Positions 42,563-51,176 are shown, counted from the stretch's first letter. The stretch: 64,000 bases of DNA from Salinicoccus sesuvii (GCF_042648145.1 NZ_JBHRWV010000012.1:1-64000), one strand, 5' to 3'. The notes: generated by a model from the sequence alone, not told the origin. Translations and numbers: made by a program.

Positions 42563-43432
42563 ATGGTTCGTAAGCAAGACCCGGATCGCAATTCTAAAAA
42601 CAAAGATACAGGTAAAGTGAAAGAGATAGATAAAACTACCACATCTACCGGCAGTTCGAAGGTTGAAAAGCCGACTGAGGATGTAGACACGGGTAAAGCA
42701 GATCAATTGGAAGAGGATCCGTTCGAACCTCTCGTCGAGCAACTTGAGAGTCTACGTAGTCTGCTCATCAAGTCGGCAGTAACTTTCGTTTTATGGTTCT
42801 TAATCGTATTCGCGACAGTACGCTGGTGGTTTCCGGTCGTATCAATGGGTGCTGACATGGTCGTATTCGGGCCATTCGAAGTCATTCGTTTCTACATCCG
42901 GACCTCAGCAGCGATGAGTCTTGGACTGAGTATCCCGTTCATCTGCTGGTTCTTATGGCAATATGTCAGTTCGGGAATGATTGAAAAGAAGAATCCCCAG
43001 CTACTCAAAGGTTCCATGGGGTTCATGTTCGGTCTTTTCCTAGTGGGTATTGCGTTTGGATATTTTGTGGTCCATCCACTCAGCTACTTCTTTTTGATAC
43101 AGATGGGAGAACGAAACTTCGATGTACTGGTGACAGCAGATGAATATATGTCATTTCTGCTAATTACGACAATCCCATTCGGATTGATCTTCCAGCTGCC
43201 TTTGATCGTTCTGTTTCTTAATCATATAGAGGTGCTCGATTCTACACTTATGAAGAAGTCTCGAAAGTTTGCCTATTTTGGACTGCTTGTTCTCACGGCA
43301 ATCATTGCACCGCCTGATTTCTTTACACATATCATTACATTGCTTCCGATGATTGGGCTTTATGAGTTCAGCATCATCTTGGTTAGACGCAAGGAGAAGC
43401 GGGCTGACAAGAAAAAGGAACCGGAAGCATAA
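42563..43432 (+). CDS. TatC-like translocase protein, divergent copy 1
   Basis: 289 residues with six membrane helices and TatC landmarks: QLESLRSLLIKS before helix 1, GPFEVIRFYIRTS, FGYFVVHPLSYFF, TADEYMSFLL and IIAPPDFFTHII. A charged 55-residue extension (K, D, E, T-rich) precedes the TatC core. The signal-recognition stretch, which in E. coli runs F94 to E103, here reads Y134, S137, M139 and K143 at the F94, P97, L99 and E103 positions, so the key glutamate is lysine. It is the last gene of module 1. TatA is not encoded nearby. Confidence 0.88.
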   Translation: MVRKQDPDRNSKNKDTGKVKEIDKTTTSTGSSKVEKPTEDVDTGKADQLEEDPFEPLVEQLESLRSLLIKSAVTFVLWFLIVFATVRWWFPVVSMGADMVVFGPFEVIRFYIRTSAAMSLGLSIPFICWFLWQYVSSGMIEKKNPQLLKGSMGFMFGLFLVGIAFGYFVVHPLSYFFLIQMGERNFDVLVTADEYMSFLLITTIPFGLIFQLPLIVLFLNHIEVLDSTLMKKSRKFAYFGLLVLTAIIAPPDFFTHIITLLPMIGLYEFSIILVRRKEKRADKKKEPEA

Positions 43433-43433
43433 G

Positions 43434-43458
43434 GAGGGCCAGTAGGCCCTCTTTTTTT
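43434..43458 (+). terminator. Terminator of oxidoreductase module 1
   Basis: GAGGGCC and GGCCCTC around AGTA, followed by seven T residues. Confidence 0.9.
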
Positions 43459-43558
43459 CTGTATACAAATAAATTTGAAGGAAAATGAAGTCTGATTGCA
43501 TATGAATAGCCTTTTTTTTGCTATAGTATGAGAAAAGAGACAAAAGGGAGAATGAGAC

Positions 43559-44446
43559 ATGCAGAAAGTCAGAAAAGCAGTGATACCAGCGGCCGGTCTT
43601 GGCACACGGTTTTTGCCTGCCACGAAGGCTATGCCAAAAGAAATGTTGCCGATCGTCGATAAACCGACCATCCAGTACATTGTGGAGGAAGCGGTAGCTG
43701 CTGGTATCGAGGACATCATCATCGTCACAGGCAAGCACAAGCGGGCGATAGAGGATCATTTCGATCACCAGATTGAGCTAGAAATGAATCTCAAGCAAAA
43801 AGAGAAATACGAACTACTCGAGAAAGTCGAACATGCCACGGGGCTCGCTAATATTTTCTATGTCAGACAGAAGTCCCCACAAGGTCTTGGACATGCGATA
43901 CATACAGCGAAGCAGTTCATAGGTGAGGAACCATTCGCTGTATTGCTCGGGGATGATATTGTGGATAATGGTACAGGGACACCAGGAATCGGCCAGTTGA
44001 TGGAACAGTATGATCAGTGTCAAAGTCCAATCATTGGTGTAAAGCAGGTACCAGCTACTGAAACGTCGCGCTATGGAATTGTAGAGTTTGATGAACAAAA
44101 AGACAATCTTTATCACCTTTCAAATATGTATGAAAAACCTGATCACGGGATCACCGATTCTACACTTGCCATTATGGGACGCTATATCCTCACACCAGAA
44201 ATATTCGAGCACTTAGAAAAAGGTGAGGTCGGTGCAGGAGGAGAGATCCAGTTAACGGATGCCATACATGCGGTTATTCAATCGGGTGGCGATGTCCATG
44301 CAGTAGACTTCGAGGGCCGGCGGTATGATGTCGGTGATAAGGCGGGATTCGTCGAGACAACGATTGAGTATGCGCTGAAATCAGATATGAGAGAGGCATT
44401 GCTTGATTTCATGGAAGAGACATTAAAAAAGAACGGCAGAGAATAG
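43559..44446 (+). CDS. galU: UTP--glucose-1-phosphate uridylyltransferase
   Basis: Makes UDP-glucose, precursor of glycolipids and cell-surface glycans. The 295-residue protein has the nucleotide-binding start IPAAGLGTRFLPATKAMPKE, then IVDKPTIQYIVEEA, VLLGDDIVDN and EIQLTDAIHAV. It shows no relation to the flanking oxidoreductase genes but stands exactly between the two mirror-image modules, flanked by terminators on both sides. GGGAGAATGAGAC precedes the ATG. Confidence 0.94.
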   Translation: MQKVRKAVIPAAGLGTRFLPATKAMPKEMLPIVDKPTIQYIVEEAVAAGIEDIIIVTGKHKRAIEDHFDHQIELEMNLKQKEKYELLEKVEHATGLANIFYVRQKSPQGLGHAIHTAKQFIGEEPFAVLLGDDIVDNGTGTPGIGQLMEQYDQCQSPIIGVKQVPATETSRYGIVEFDEQKDNLYHLSNMYEKPDHGITDSTLAIMGRYILTPEIFEHLEKGEVGAGGEIQLTDAIHAVIQSGGDVHAVDFEGRRYDVGDKAGFVETTIEYALKSDMREALLDFMEETLKKNGRE

Positions 44447-44461
44447 GTGACTGATACAAAT

Positions 44462-44501
44462 TAAAGGCGGTATGCTGACCGATGTCAGCATACCGCCTTT
44501 A
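44462..44501. terminator. Bidirectional terminator between galU and tatC copy 2
   Basis: TAAAGGCGGTATGCTGAC pairs perfectly with GTCAGCATACCGCCTTTA around a four-base loop. Confidence 0.92.
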
Positions 44502-44504
44502 ATT

Positions 44505-45323
44505 TTATTCTTGTGATACTTTTGCTTTCTTAGCTGCGCGCCGTTCACGTATTCTGACGATATATATACTGATTTCATAAAGAATGAACATTGGTGTAAC
44601 TGTAATGATATGCGTAAAGAAATCAGGTGGGGCAATCAATGCTGTAATGACAATAAGGCCGAAGTAGACATACTTCCTGATAGAGCGCATCAATGTCGAA
44701 TCTAGGAGTTCTATATAGTGCAGGAACAGTACGACCACCGGCAACTGGAAAATAAGTCCAAAAGGCATAGTTGAAAGCAACAGGAAAGACATATACTCAT
44801 CGGCTGTCACCAGTACATCGAAGTTTCGCTCTCCCATTTGAATCAAGAAGAAGTAGCTGATTGGATGTACAACAAAATATCCGAAAGATAATCCAGCCAA
44901 AAACAGCAGGAACATCAACGGGAAATATGATTTCAGAAACTGTGTCTCTTTTTCAACAAGACCTGGGCGCATGAACTGCCAGAAGAAGTAGCAGATAAAC
45001 GGCAGACTGAGTCCAATACCAAGTGCACCGGAAGTCCGGATGTAGAAGCGGATGACTTCAAATGGTCCCCTGACAATCAGCTCATGGCCTTTAGTCAGGT
45101 AGGGGAACCAGTACTGAATGGTCAGAAAGATCAACATGAAAAAGAGTACGAAAGTGACGACAGTCTTTATGAGGGTGCTTCTTAAATCGTCAAGATGGTC
45201 GATTAGTGTGCCGTCTGGTGTTTCTATCGTGACTTTATGACGCGCCTTCGTTTCTTCAACGCCGTCTTTAGCGACTTCCTTCAGCGTTTCTTTTCTTGTA
45301 TTTTTAACTTTGTTTTTAGTCAT
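44505..45323 (-). CDS. tatC: TatC-like translocase protein, copy 2
   Basis: 272-residue six-helix TatC. The core starts LIDHLDDLRSTLIKTV after a 40-residue charged extension. It shares GPFEVIRFYIRTS, FGYFVVHP and IAPPDFFTHIIT with copy 1 but keeps the canonical recognition residues F117, P120, L122 and E126 (FMRPGLVEKE), equal to E. coli F94, P97, L99 and E103. I start it at 45323, the ATG five bases after AGGTGAG. It is the last gene of module 2, after a hairpin at 45354-45384. It would form the twin-arginine receptor for the module's subunit 3; the TatA partner must come from elsewhere. Confidence 0.92.
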   Translation of the reverse strand: MTKNKVKNTRKETLKEVAKDGVEETKARHKVTIETPDGTLIDHLDDLRSTLIKTVVTFVLFFMLIFLTIQYWFPYLTKGHELIVRGPFEVIRFYIRTSGALGIGLSLPFICYFFWQFMRPGLVEKETQFLKSYFPLMFLLFLAGLSFGYFVVHPISYFFLIQMGERNFDVLVTADEYMSFLLLSTMPFGLIFQLPVVVLFLHYIELLDSTLMRSIRKYVYFGLIVITALIAPPDFFTHIITVTPMFILYEISIYIVRIRERRAAKKAKVSQE

Positions 45324-45353
45324 ATTGCTCACCTATCGTCCATTATAAACCTA

Positions 45354-45384
45354 AGAGGCATACACGTAAATCGTATATGCCTCT
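45354..45384 (-). terminator. Hairpin between the GMC gene and tatC of module 2
   Basis: AGAGGCATAC pairs with GTATATGCCTCT (one bulge), with weak U-rich sequence after it on the minus strand. It may attenuate tatC expression relative to the oxidoreductase genes. Confidence 0.5.
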
Positions 45385-45407
45385 AGTTTCAATTATTATC
45401 GAACGAT

Positions 45408-47126
45408 TTAGGACTCAACGAGTGGGCCATTGTCGTCCAAATACTTTTCAATACCTTCAGCTGCACGGTAAGCAAGTGCGCCTACTGTACCGGTAGGGTT
45501 GTAGCCACCGTTGTGAGGGAAGTTCGATCCACCGATGACGAATACGTTGTCTTGATCCCACATCTGCAGATAATTGTTTACAACACTTGTTTCAGGGTCA
45601 GCCCCCATAATTGTTCCGCCAACAATGTGGTCATTGTGTGCAGGCAGGATGTCAAAGTGCTCATCCAACACACTTCTATTTTTCGCGACTGGATTCATCT
45701 GATCGATGATTTCCTCAATGCGGTCTCCAATGTAAGAGTGCGCACTTCTATCGTGATCAGTCACGTCATATGTGACACGAAGTAGTGGACGTCCGTAGTC
45801 GTCTTTATATGTCGGGTCTAGGGAGAGATAATTGGTTCTGTGCGGCAATGTAATCATCTGTGCCCAAGCGCCTGCGGAGCGGTTGTACGCTTTAACAGAT
45901 TCTGCCTTGAATTCTGCACCCCAGTTCTTCTCGACAGTATCCGGTACGTCGTTTTCAAGAATCGGACGTTTACCTTGTTGTTTCATGGAGATAGATCCAC
46001 CATGAATGAAATCAAGGTCAGAGTGGTCGAAGTTATCGTTGTTGTAGTCGTCCACTGTAACACCAAGGGCACCAGCACCCATTGAAAGGTTGTATTCAGT
46101 GTCGAAGAAACCAGTCACTGATGGTGTAATATGCAGGCAGTAGTTTTTACCAACAGCACCTTCACCTGTTTCTGGATCATATGGCGTGCCAAGATCAGAG
46201 TGAAGCAACAATTTAGTGTTGTTTGTCGTGTGGCTCGTGATGACAACAACGTCTGCTGGCTGGATGAACTCTTCATGTGTTCTTGTGTCGATGAAGCGTA
46301 CACCAGTTACTTCTCCATCTTCTTTCACGATATCTACAACATTGGCATGCGTACGCATTTCGAAATTGTCATGCTGTTTCGCAACTGGAATCGTTGCAAC
46401 GATTGGAGAAGATTTTGCGCCCCACTCACAGCCAAACTTTTCGCAGAATCCACAGTATTGGCACGCATTGATTGTCATGCCATCAGGGTTCGTATAGCTC
46501 TCTGACATATTTCCAGCTGGGGTTCTAAAAGGGGTCGCGCCAGCTGCTTCACACGCTGCTTTGAAATCTGAAAGCAGAGGTGTCATTTTCATCGGCGGTG
46601 TCGGGTAAGGCATTTTTCTTTCAGGTCCCATTGGGTTCTGTTCACCGCTGACACCTGCTGTCAGTTCGTACTTTTCGTAGTAAGGCTCAAGCTCTTCGTA
46701 TGTGATGCCCCAGTCTTGTATGAGGTAATCATCGGACAACTTATCTTCTCCGTACTTTTCATCGGTACGAGATTTGATTTCAAAGTCATACGGATTATAG
46801 CGCCATGTGTCACCATTCCAGTGTACACCACCACCACCGACATCTGTACCGATGAGGAAAGCACCAAACCGGCGCATCGGAAGCGCTTCTTCGTCCAGAT
46901 TGTTTCTGTATGTGATGGTTTCTCTGGAAAGATCCTGCATCATTTCGTGCCCGACAACATAGCGGTATTCATCATGGGCAAGTAGATAGTCTTCTGTCTT
47001 CTTCTCAGCACCACGTTCAAGACCGAGCACATCCTTACCTGCTTTGGCCATTTCAGCAGCAACGATACTTCCTGCCCATCCCAGACCAACTACAACAACT
47101 TCTCGTTTTTTTAATGTTTGTGCCAA
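45408..47126 (-). CDS. GMC-family membrane-associated dehydrogenase, copy 2
   Basis: 572-residue paralogue of the protein at 40818. FAD binding is at VGLGWAGSIVAAE (near residue 13). The cysteine set C222, C225, C228 and C233 (CQYCGFCEKFGC) is conserved, as are VGGTIMGADPETSVVNNYLQ and NGGYNPTGTVGALAYR. It starts with TTG, eight bases after AGGAGG. It has no signal peptide and presumably leaves the cell together with the Tat-signal subunit encoded 18 bp upstream. The substrate is unknown; differences around the active site suggest the two copies may use different sugars or polyols (inference). Confidence 0.9.
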   Translation of the reverse strand: MAQTLKKREVVVVGLGWAGSIVAAEMAKAGKDVLGLERGAEKKTEDYLLAHDEYRYVVGHEMMQDLSRETITYRNNLDEEALPMRRFGAFLIGTDVGGGGVHWNGDTWRYNPYDFEIKSRTDEKYGEDKLSDDYLIQDWGITYEELEPYYEKYELTAGVSGEQNPMGPERKMPYPTPPMKMTPLLSDFKAACEAAGATPFRTPAGNMSESYTNPDGMTINACQYCGFCEKFGCEWGAKSSPIVATIPVAKQHDNFEMRTHANVVDIVKEDGEVTGVRFIDTRTHEEFIQPADVVVITSHTTNNTKLLLHSDLGTPYDPETGEGAVGKNYCLHITPSVTGFFDTEYNLSMGAGALGVTVDDYNNDNFDHSDLDFIHGGSISMKQQGKRPILENDVPDTVEKNWGAEFKAESVKAYNRSAGAWAQMITLPHRTNYLSLDPTYKDDYGRPLLRVTYDVTDHDRSAHSYIGDRIEEIIDQMNPVAKNRSVLDEHFDILPAHNDHIVGGTIMGADPETSVVNNYLQMWDQDNVFVIGGSNFPHNGGYNPTGTVGALAYRAAEGIEKYLDDNGPLVES

Positions 47127-47144
47127 TGGAATTGCCTCCTAAAA

Positions 47145-47918
47145 TTAATGCGAAATATGCGAAGAGAGTGGCTGTGGATCTTTTTCCACAAAGCCTTCGG
47201 TTTCGATTTCGTCGTGGTAGCTCATGTATGCGCCCGGGAATTTCTTCATTTCCCAAGCTTCCATAGATTTATTGCCACCATAAAGTGGATCTGCGTATGC
47301 GCCGGAAAGTGTCGCTAGACGAAGTTCTTCAAAGAAATCGTTTGATTTTATGCCCATCATGTCCAGTTCGTTGTCCTGCAACTCAGTCAGAATTTCATCC
47401 ATCTGATCGCTTTCAAGATCGAAGAAGGACACATCGTGGCGTGAAACAGCTTCCTCATTCATAACGCGTATACCTTCCGCAAAAATATCGCGTCTGAGAA
47501 GAGCATATTGCGGGCCTTGGTAGTCTGTTCCTTGCTTGAATGGCCCTTTCATATACTCGCGTGCATTTGAGCCATAACCGCCTGCAAGCTCGTGGTCGAT
47601 GAACCATGCCACACCAAGAGAAGTCGCCCCAGGTCCATTATCATCTTCAGGGAAGATACGTTCTGCTGCAGCTTCGATTGTTTTAAATTCGTCCGTATGC
47701 TGGAAGTACTTGAAGGCTTGAGTGAAATTCTCTTGCTCGCTACCTGCTGGTTGTTCGGCTTCCTGATCTTGGACTTCCGTTTGCTGAATATCAGTTGACG
47801 TATCGTCCTTGAGCAGAGATCCCAAATATGTTCCAGTGACTAGTGACCCTGTCGCAACACCTGACATCTTAAGGAAATTACGTCGTGAAAAAGATTTTTC
47901 TGTTTCCTGGTTAGACAT
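47145..47918 (-). CDS. Gluconate 2-dehydrogenase subunit 3-like protein with Tat signal, copy 2
   Basis: 257 residues. The Tat signal is SRRNFLKMSGVATGSLVTGT (residues 10-29), followed by an acidic linker of about 40 residues. The domain begins FKTIEAAAERIFPEDDNGPG and contains YADPLYGGNKSMEAWEMKKF and PGAYMSYHDEIE. It is clearly paralogous to the protein at 40030. It is the first gene of module 2 and divergent from the small membrane protein gene at 48014, the same arrangement as in module 1. The 95-bp divergent region must hold promoters for both. Confidence 0.88.
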   Translation of the reverse strand: MSNQETEKSFSRRNFLKMSGVATGSLVTGTYLGSLLKDDTSTDIQQTEVQDQEAEQPAGSEQENFTQAFKYFQHTDEFKTIEAAAERIFPEDDNGPGATSLGVAWFIDHELAGGYGSNAREYMKGPFKQGTDYQGPQYALLRRDIFAEGIRVMNEEAVSRHDVSFFDLESDQMDEILTELQDNELDMMGIKSNDFFEELRLATLSGAYADPLYGGNKSMEAWEMKKFPGAYMSYHDEIETEGFVEKDPQPLSSHISH

Positions 47919-48013
47919 ATCTTCACCTCTATATTAGAATAAGTTGGTATGTTTAAGTTCTTTTACAAAATTATATAGTAAAGCATAATGGCCAATTGCA
48001 CAAGGAGGAAAAA

Positions 48014-48445
48014 ATGAGTATCCCTTTAAGTCAAGTTACAAAATACCTTTTCAAGCCGCACCCCGGTGTCGATATCAAATATCTTGAACACGATATCAGC
48101 GGTGAGACACAAGTTACCGAATTTCTGACACCGGGTCAGCTGGAGTCACTGGATCCAAAAGCAAAGCAAAACCACGGCAAGTTTCTCGAAGACATCAACG
48201 AGGCGGTTCGCAGTCAGATTCGTACATCCAACTTCTATCGCCTTACAAGTATCGCATTGCTTATCGTCTTTATCATTCTGCCGGCGCTTTTGTTGTTCTT
48301 CCTCGGCGGCAGCCACTGGGCAGTCATCGGTGGTGTTTACTATGCGTTCTTCGCTTATCTCCTCGTTGAAGCCTATATCCAGGCCAACAGGAACTATTTC
48401 GAATACACGCTGTATGACAAGTTTCAAAAAGAGTATGTGAGTTAA
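48014..48445 (+). CDS. Two-helix membrane protein, copy 2 of the Tat-oxidoreductase module
   Basis: 143-residue counterpart of the protein at 39541-39948. A hydrophilic N-terminal half is followed by helices at about 79-97 (IILPALLLFFLG) and 101-119 (YYAFFAYLLVEAYIQ), then a charged tail. N-terminal similarity to copy 1 is weak, but the shared LPAL and AYxxVEAxxQ motifs, spacing and gene position argue for common descent. AAGGAGG precedes the ATG at 48014; an upstream in-frame start at 47996 has no site. Confidence 0.7.
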   Translation: MSIPLSQVTKYLFKPHPGVDIKYLEHDISGETQVTEFLTPGQLESLDPKAKQNHGKFLEDINEAVRSQIRTSNFYRLTSIALLIVFIILPALLLFFLGGSHWAVIGGVYYAFFAYLLVEAYIQANRNYFEYTLYDKFQKEYVS

Positions 48446-48471
48446 CTGAAGTGGCACTTTAGTGCAGTATA

Positions 48472-48515
48472 AAGAAAGGGCATGCACTCTGAATTCAGAG
48501 TGCATGCCCTTTCTT
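48472..48515. terminator. Perfect 44-nt palindromic bidirectional terminator
   Basis: AAGAAAGGGCATGCACTCTG and its complement form a 22-bp arm palindrome centred on GAATTC, between the small membrane protein gene and the CapA-like gene. Confidence 0.9.
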
Positions 48516-48569
48516 GATGTTTAATTTTTGATTCACAAAAGAGTTAAATTTGAATGCAATCTAGTGGGA

Positions 48570-49715
48570 TCAGTCCAGGTAGTCTACGATTTCGAGCGTA
48601 TCCGTATAGGACTGCATATGCTGACTGACCTCTTGATAAACATCTGCTGCATTTTCTAAGCCAAACTTTTCGGCGTCAGCGAGCGGTACAAGTTCGAAAT
48701 CCGAATACTCATTGCTGTGGACATAGGTTGGCATGAATCTCACACCCTGAATTGTTGTTTCACCGCCATTTAAGCGCTGTGTAATATCAAATTCCAGAAT
48801 GCCGCCAAGTTTTGTATCGAGATCCTGCTGTGCGCTAAAAAAGTTGGCAAGAGAGTAGGCGATGATTGTTTCTCCACCATCTTGCCGCTCGTAAATATCA
48901 ATTGGCTGTAGTACGTGCGGGTGGTGACCGAGAATGATATCGGCACCGGCTTCTGCGATTTGTTCAAATTGAATCACGTGATCTTCGCGCGGGTAGGGGG
49001 CGTACTCGACGCCTTGATGCATACTGACCACAAGGACGTCGACCGCATCACGCATCGCCGACATATCAGAAAGTATTACATCTAGATCAATAAAATTTAC
49101 GAGATACTCTTCACCTTGAGGTACCGGTATGCCATTTGTACCATACGTATAGGCGAGGAACCCAATCTTGATGCCATCGACGTCCATAATGCGTTGGCGT
49201 GAGGCATCTTCCGCGCTGATATTCGCCCCAACATATTCAATGTCCTTCTCTTTTAGAATATCTACCGTTTTCTCGACACCTATTGTGCTACGGTCGAGTG
49301 TATGATTGTTTGCGAACGATACAATATCTGCGCCGAGATAGTTGAGCAGATTAGCGGTTTCGAGCGGAGCGTTGAATGACGGATAACCGGAGAGTCGCAA
49401 TGCCTCGCCACCGATAGGTGTTTCCTGATTCAAAAATACGAGATCCTGTTGTTTGAGATAAGGGGCTACTTCATCGACCCTTGAAATGAAATCGTAGCCG
49501 GATTCAGTTGCCACGTCCTCGTAAAGATGATCGTGAATTAAAACGTCGCCACCTGCTGCGAAGGTAATGGCCTTTTCAAAGTAAGAATCGATAACATGAT
49601 CGATTGTCTCTTTAGGCACTGGAGTGAGCGGCTTACTGTACGTCTCGTGAACGGCGGAATCGCTCTCTTGTCCAAACGGCCAGCTGAGTAGCACAAGCAT
49701 GAGTAGTTTTATCAT
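48570..49715 (-). CDS. CapA/PgsA-family extracellular protein
   Basis: 381-residue metallophosphatase-fold protein of the CapA family, which is tied to poly-gamma-glutamate or capsule synthesis or release. Family motifs are FAAGGDVLIHDHLY (near residue 52), FLNQETPIGG, VSFANNHTLDRS and the late DIILGHHPHVLQPID. A short signal peptide (MIKLLMLVLLSWPFG) precedes. The start at 49715 follows GGGGGA. No capB or capC gene is nearby, so a polyglutamate role is not supported by context. It lies 108 bp downstream of ltaA. Confidence 0.85.
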   Translation of the reverse strand: MIKLLMLVLLSWPFGQESDSAVHETYSKPLTPVPKETIDHVIDSYFEKAITFAAGGDVLIHDHLYEDVATESGYDFISRVDEVAPYLKQQDLVFLNQETPIGGEALRLSGYPSFNAPLETANLLNYLGADIVSFANNHTLDRSTIGVEKTVDILKEKDIEYVGANISAEDASRQRIMDVDGIKIGFLAYTYGTNGIPVPQGEEYLVNFIDLDVILSDMSAMRDAVDVLVVSMHQGVEYAPYPREDHVIQFEQIAEAGADIILGHHPHVLQPIDIYERQDGGETIIAYSLANFFSAQQDLDTKLGGILEFDITQRLNGGETTIQGVRFMPTYVHSNEYSDFELVPLADAEKFGLENAADVYQEVSQHMQSYTDTLEIVDYLD

Positions 49716-49823
49716 TATGTCCCCCATAAAGCAGTGTATTCATTTTGAATATACACTTAAGCTCATTTTTAAAATTTCAAAGATCACGCGGAGTGACAGA
49801 CTGTCTAATCGCCTTCTGCCACA

Positions 49824-51017
49824 TTACTTTACAACGCGTCTGTTAATCGTATAGAGTACGGCGTAGTAGAAGAAGAGAACCAGAAAAATAATACCGCTCG
49901 CCATCAGCGTTGCTGTAACACTACCGAAAAGGTCGGCCGTGAGCCCGCCGAGCATCGGTCCGATCATGGCACCAATGCCTTGTATTGAGCTGATGACCCC
50001 CCAGGATTCCTCTTTCTCATTGTCAGCAATCGAACTGGCAAGGAATTTATTCCAAGCCGGCAACATGATACCGTAGGACAACCCGATGAGACTCGCAATA
50101 ATGAAGATCAGCCATACAGTTTCGAGTGTACTGAACCATATGACCCCAAGAGCATATACAAGAAATCCACCGACGATAATGATTCGGGTTAATTTTTCCG
50201 TGTGGACATCGAGTGTGCGGCTGAGTACAGTCATGCTGAATGCGACAAGGCCAAACACAAGCAGGATGAAGAATGTATATTCGAAATAGTTCAGTTCAAG
50301 CAGTGACGTGATGTATGTCGGTAGTACCGGCAGCAGCATGCCGACACCGAGTCCTTGGAGCATGATGCCGGGCATGTTTTTCATATGACGGCGTAAAATG
50401 AGCCATGTTTCCTTAAGTGGCAGCCTGCGCTTGCGACGACTCGCAGCCTCACCTGTTTTCGACTGGACTTTGTAGTCGCCAGGCATGATGAGGAAGACGA
50501 TGAAATTGACCAGGAACACAGCGCTCATCGCGTAAACAGAAGCGGCATCAAAGATACCGATCAGGAAGTTCATGATGACCATGCCGATACCAAGTCCACA
50601 GAGCCAAGAGAAGAATATCAATCCCATTTCACGGCCCCGCTTTTCCTCTCTCACATTGGAGAGCGCAATGATCCATATCGGGCACACACTGATACCAAGC
50701 AAGCAGGCAGCGATGAGGAGGACATAAAAACTCTGATCGAACATGACAGTGACCATAGCCCCGATGCCGACGACATAACTTAGGAACATCGTCCACCACG
50801 CGCCAATCTTGCGCATGATGAAGCCTAGCCATATGTTTGTGACGGCATCAAATACATAATGCATCGTAATGACGATGGAGGACAGCCCGATGGAGATGAT
50901 ACCGATGGTCGGTAGGGCTGGAAGGTAGCTCAATATGAACATACCGCGTACAATCTCTGTTAAGCAGAGGATGAAAGCGAGTTTAAAAAATCTCTTCTTG
51001 TGATCGTTCGTATTCAT
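49824..51017 (-). CDS. ltaA: Lipoteichoic-acid glycolipid flippase LtaA (MFS)
   Basis: 397-residue 12-helix MFS protein that in S. aureus moves the glycolipid anchor of lipoteichoic acid across the membrane. It shares with that protein the early RGMFILSYLPALP, PIWIIALSNVREEKRGREMG, ESWGVISSIQGIGAMIGP and the end NRRVVK. In S. aureus ltaA is co-transcribed with ugtP beside murE; here murE is the divergent neighbour but ugtP is missing. AAAGGTGA precedes the ATG. Substrate identity is inferred from these similarities. Confidence 0.85.
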   Translation of the reverse strand: MNTNDHKKRFFKLAFILCLTEIVRGMFILSYLPALPTIGIISIGLSSIVITMHYVFDAVTNIWLGFIMRKIGAWWTMFLSYVVGIGAMVTVMFDQSFYVLLIAACLLGISVCPIWIIALSNVREEKRGREMGLIFFSWLCGLGIGMVIMNFLIGIFDAASVYAMSAVFLVNFIVFLIMPGDYKVQSKTGEAASRRKRRLPLKETWLILRRHMKNMPGIMLQGLGVGMLLPVLPTYITSLLELNYFEYTFFILLVFGLVAFSMTVLSRTLDVHTEKLTRIIIVGGFLVYALGVIWFSTLETVWLIFIIASLIGLSYGIMLPAWNKFLASSIADNEKEESWGVISSIQGIGAMIGPMLGGLTADLFGSVTATLMASGIIFLVLFFYYAVLYTINRRVVK

Positions 51018-51176
51018 ATTGTCACCTTTATCACGCAGTGTAGACTACAAAGCGCGTATCCCGTAGATTATAGTCGTATGTTTCGATCATACAAATCGAA
51101 ATGAAGCCTGTCAATTCCTACTATTAAAGCCCTCCCTTATATTGTATAATATAAAAGTTGAAAGGTGGCATGGAAC

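Noticed and set aside
48472..48515. 44-nt perfect palindrome as a recombination or attachment site
   Set aside because: It lies between convergent genes, has A and T ends and fits a two-way terminator; similar palindromes occur at 20709 and 44462.
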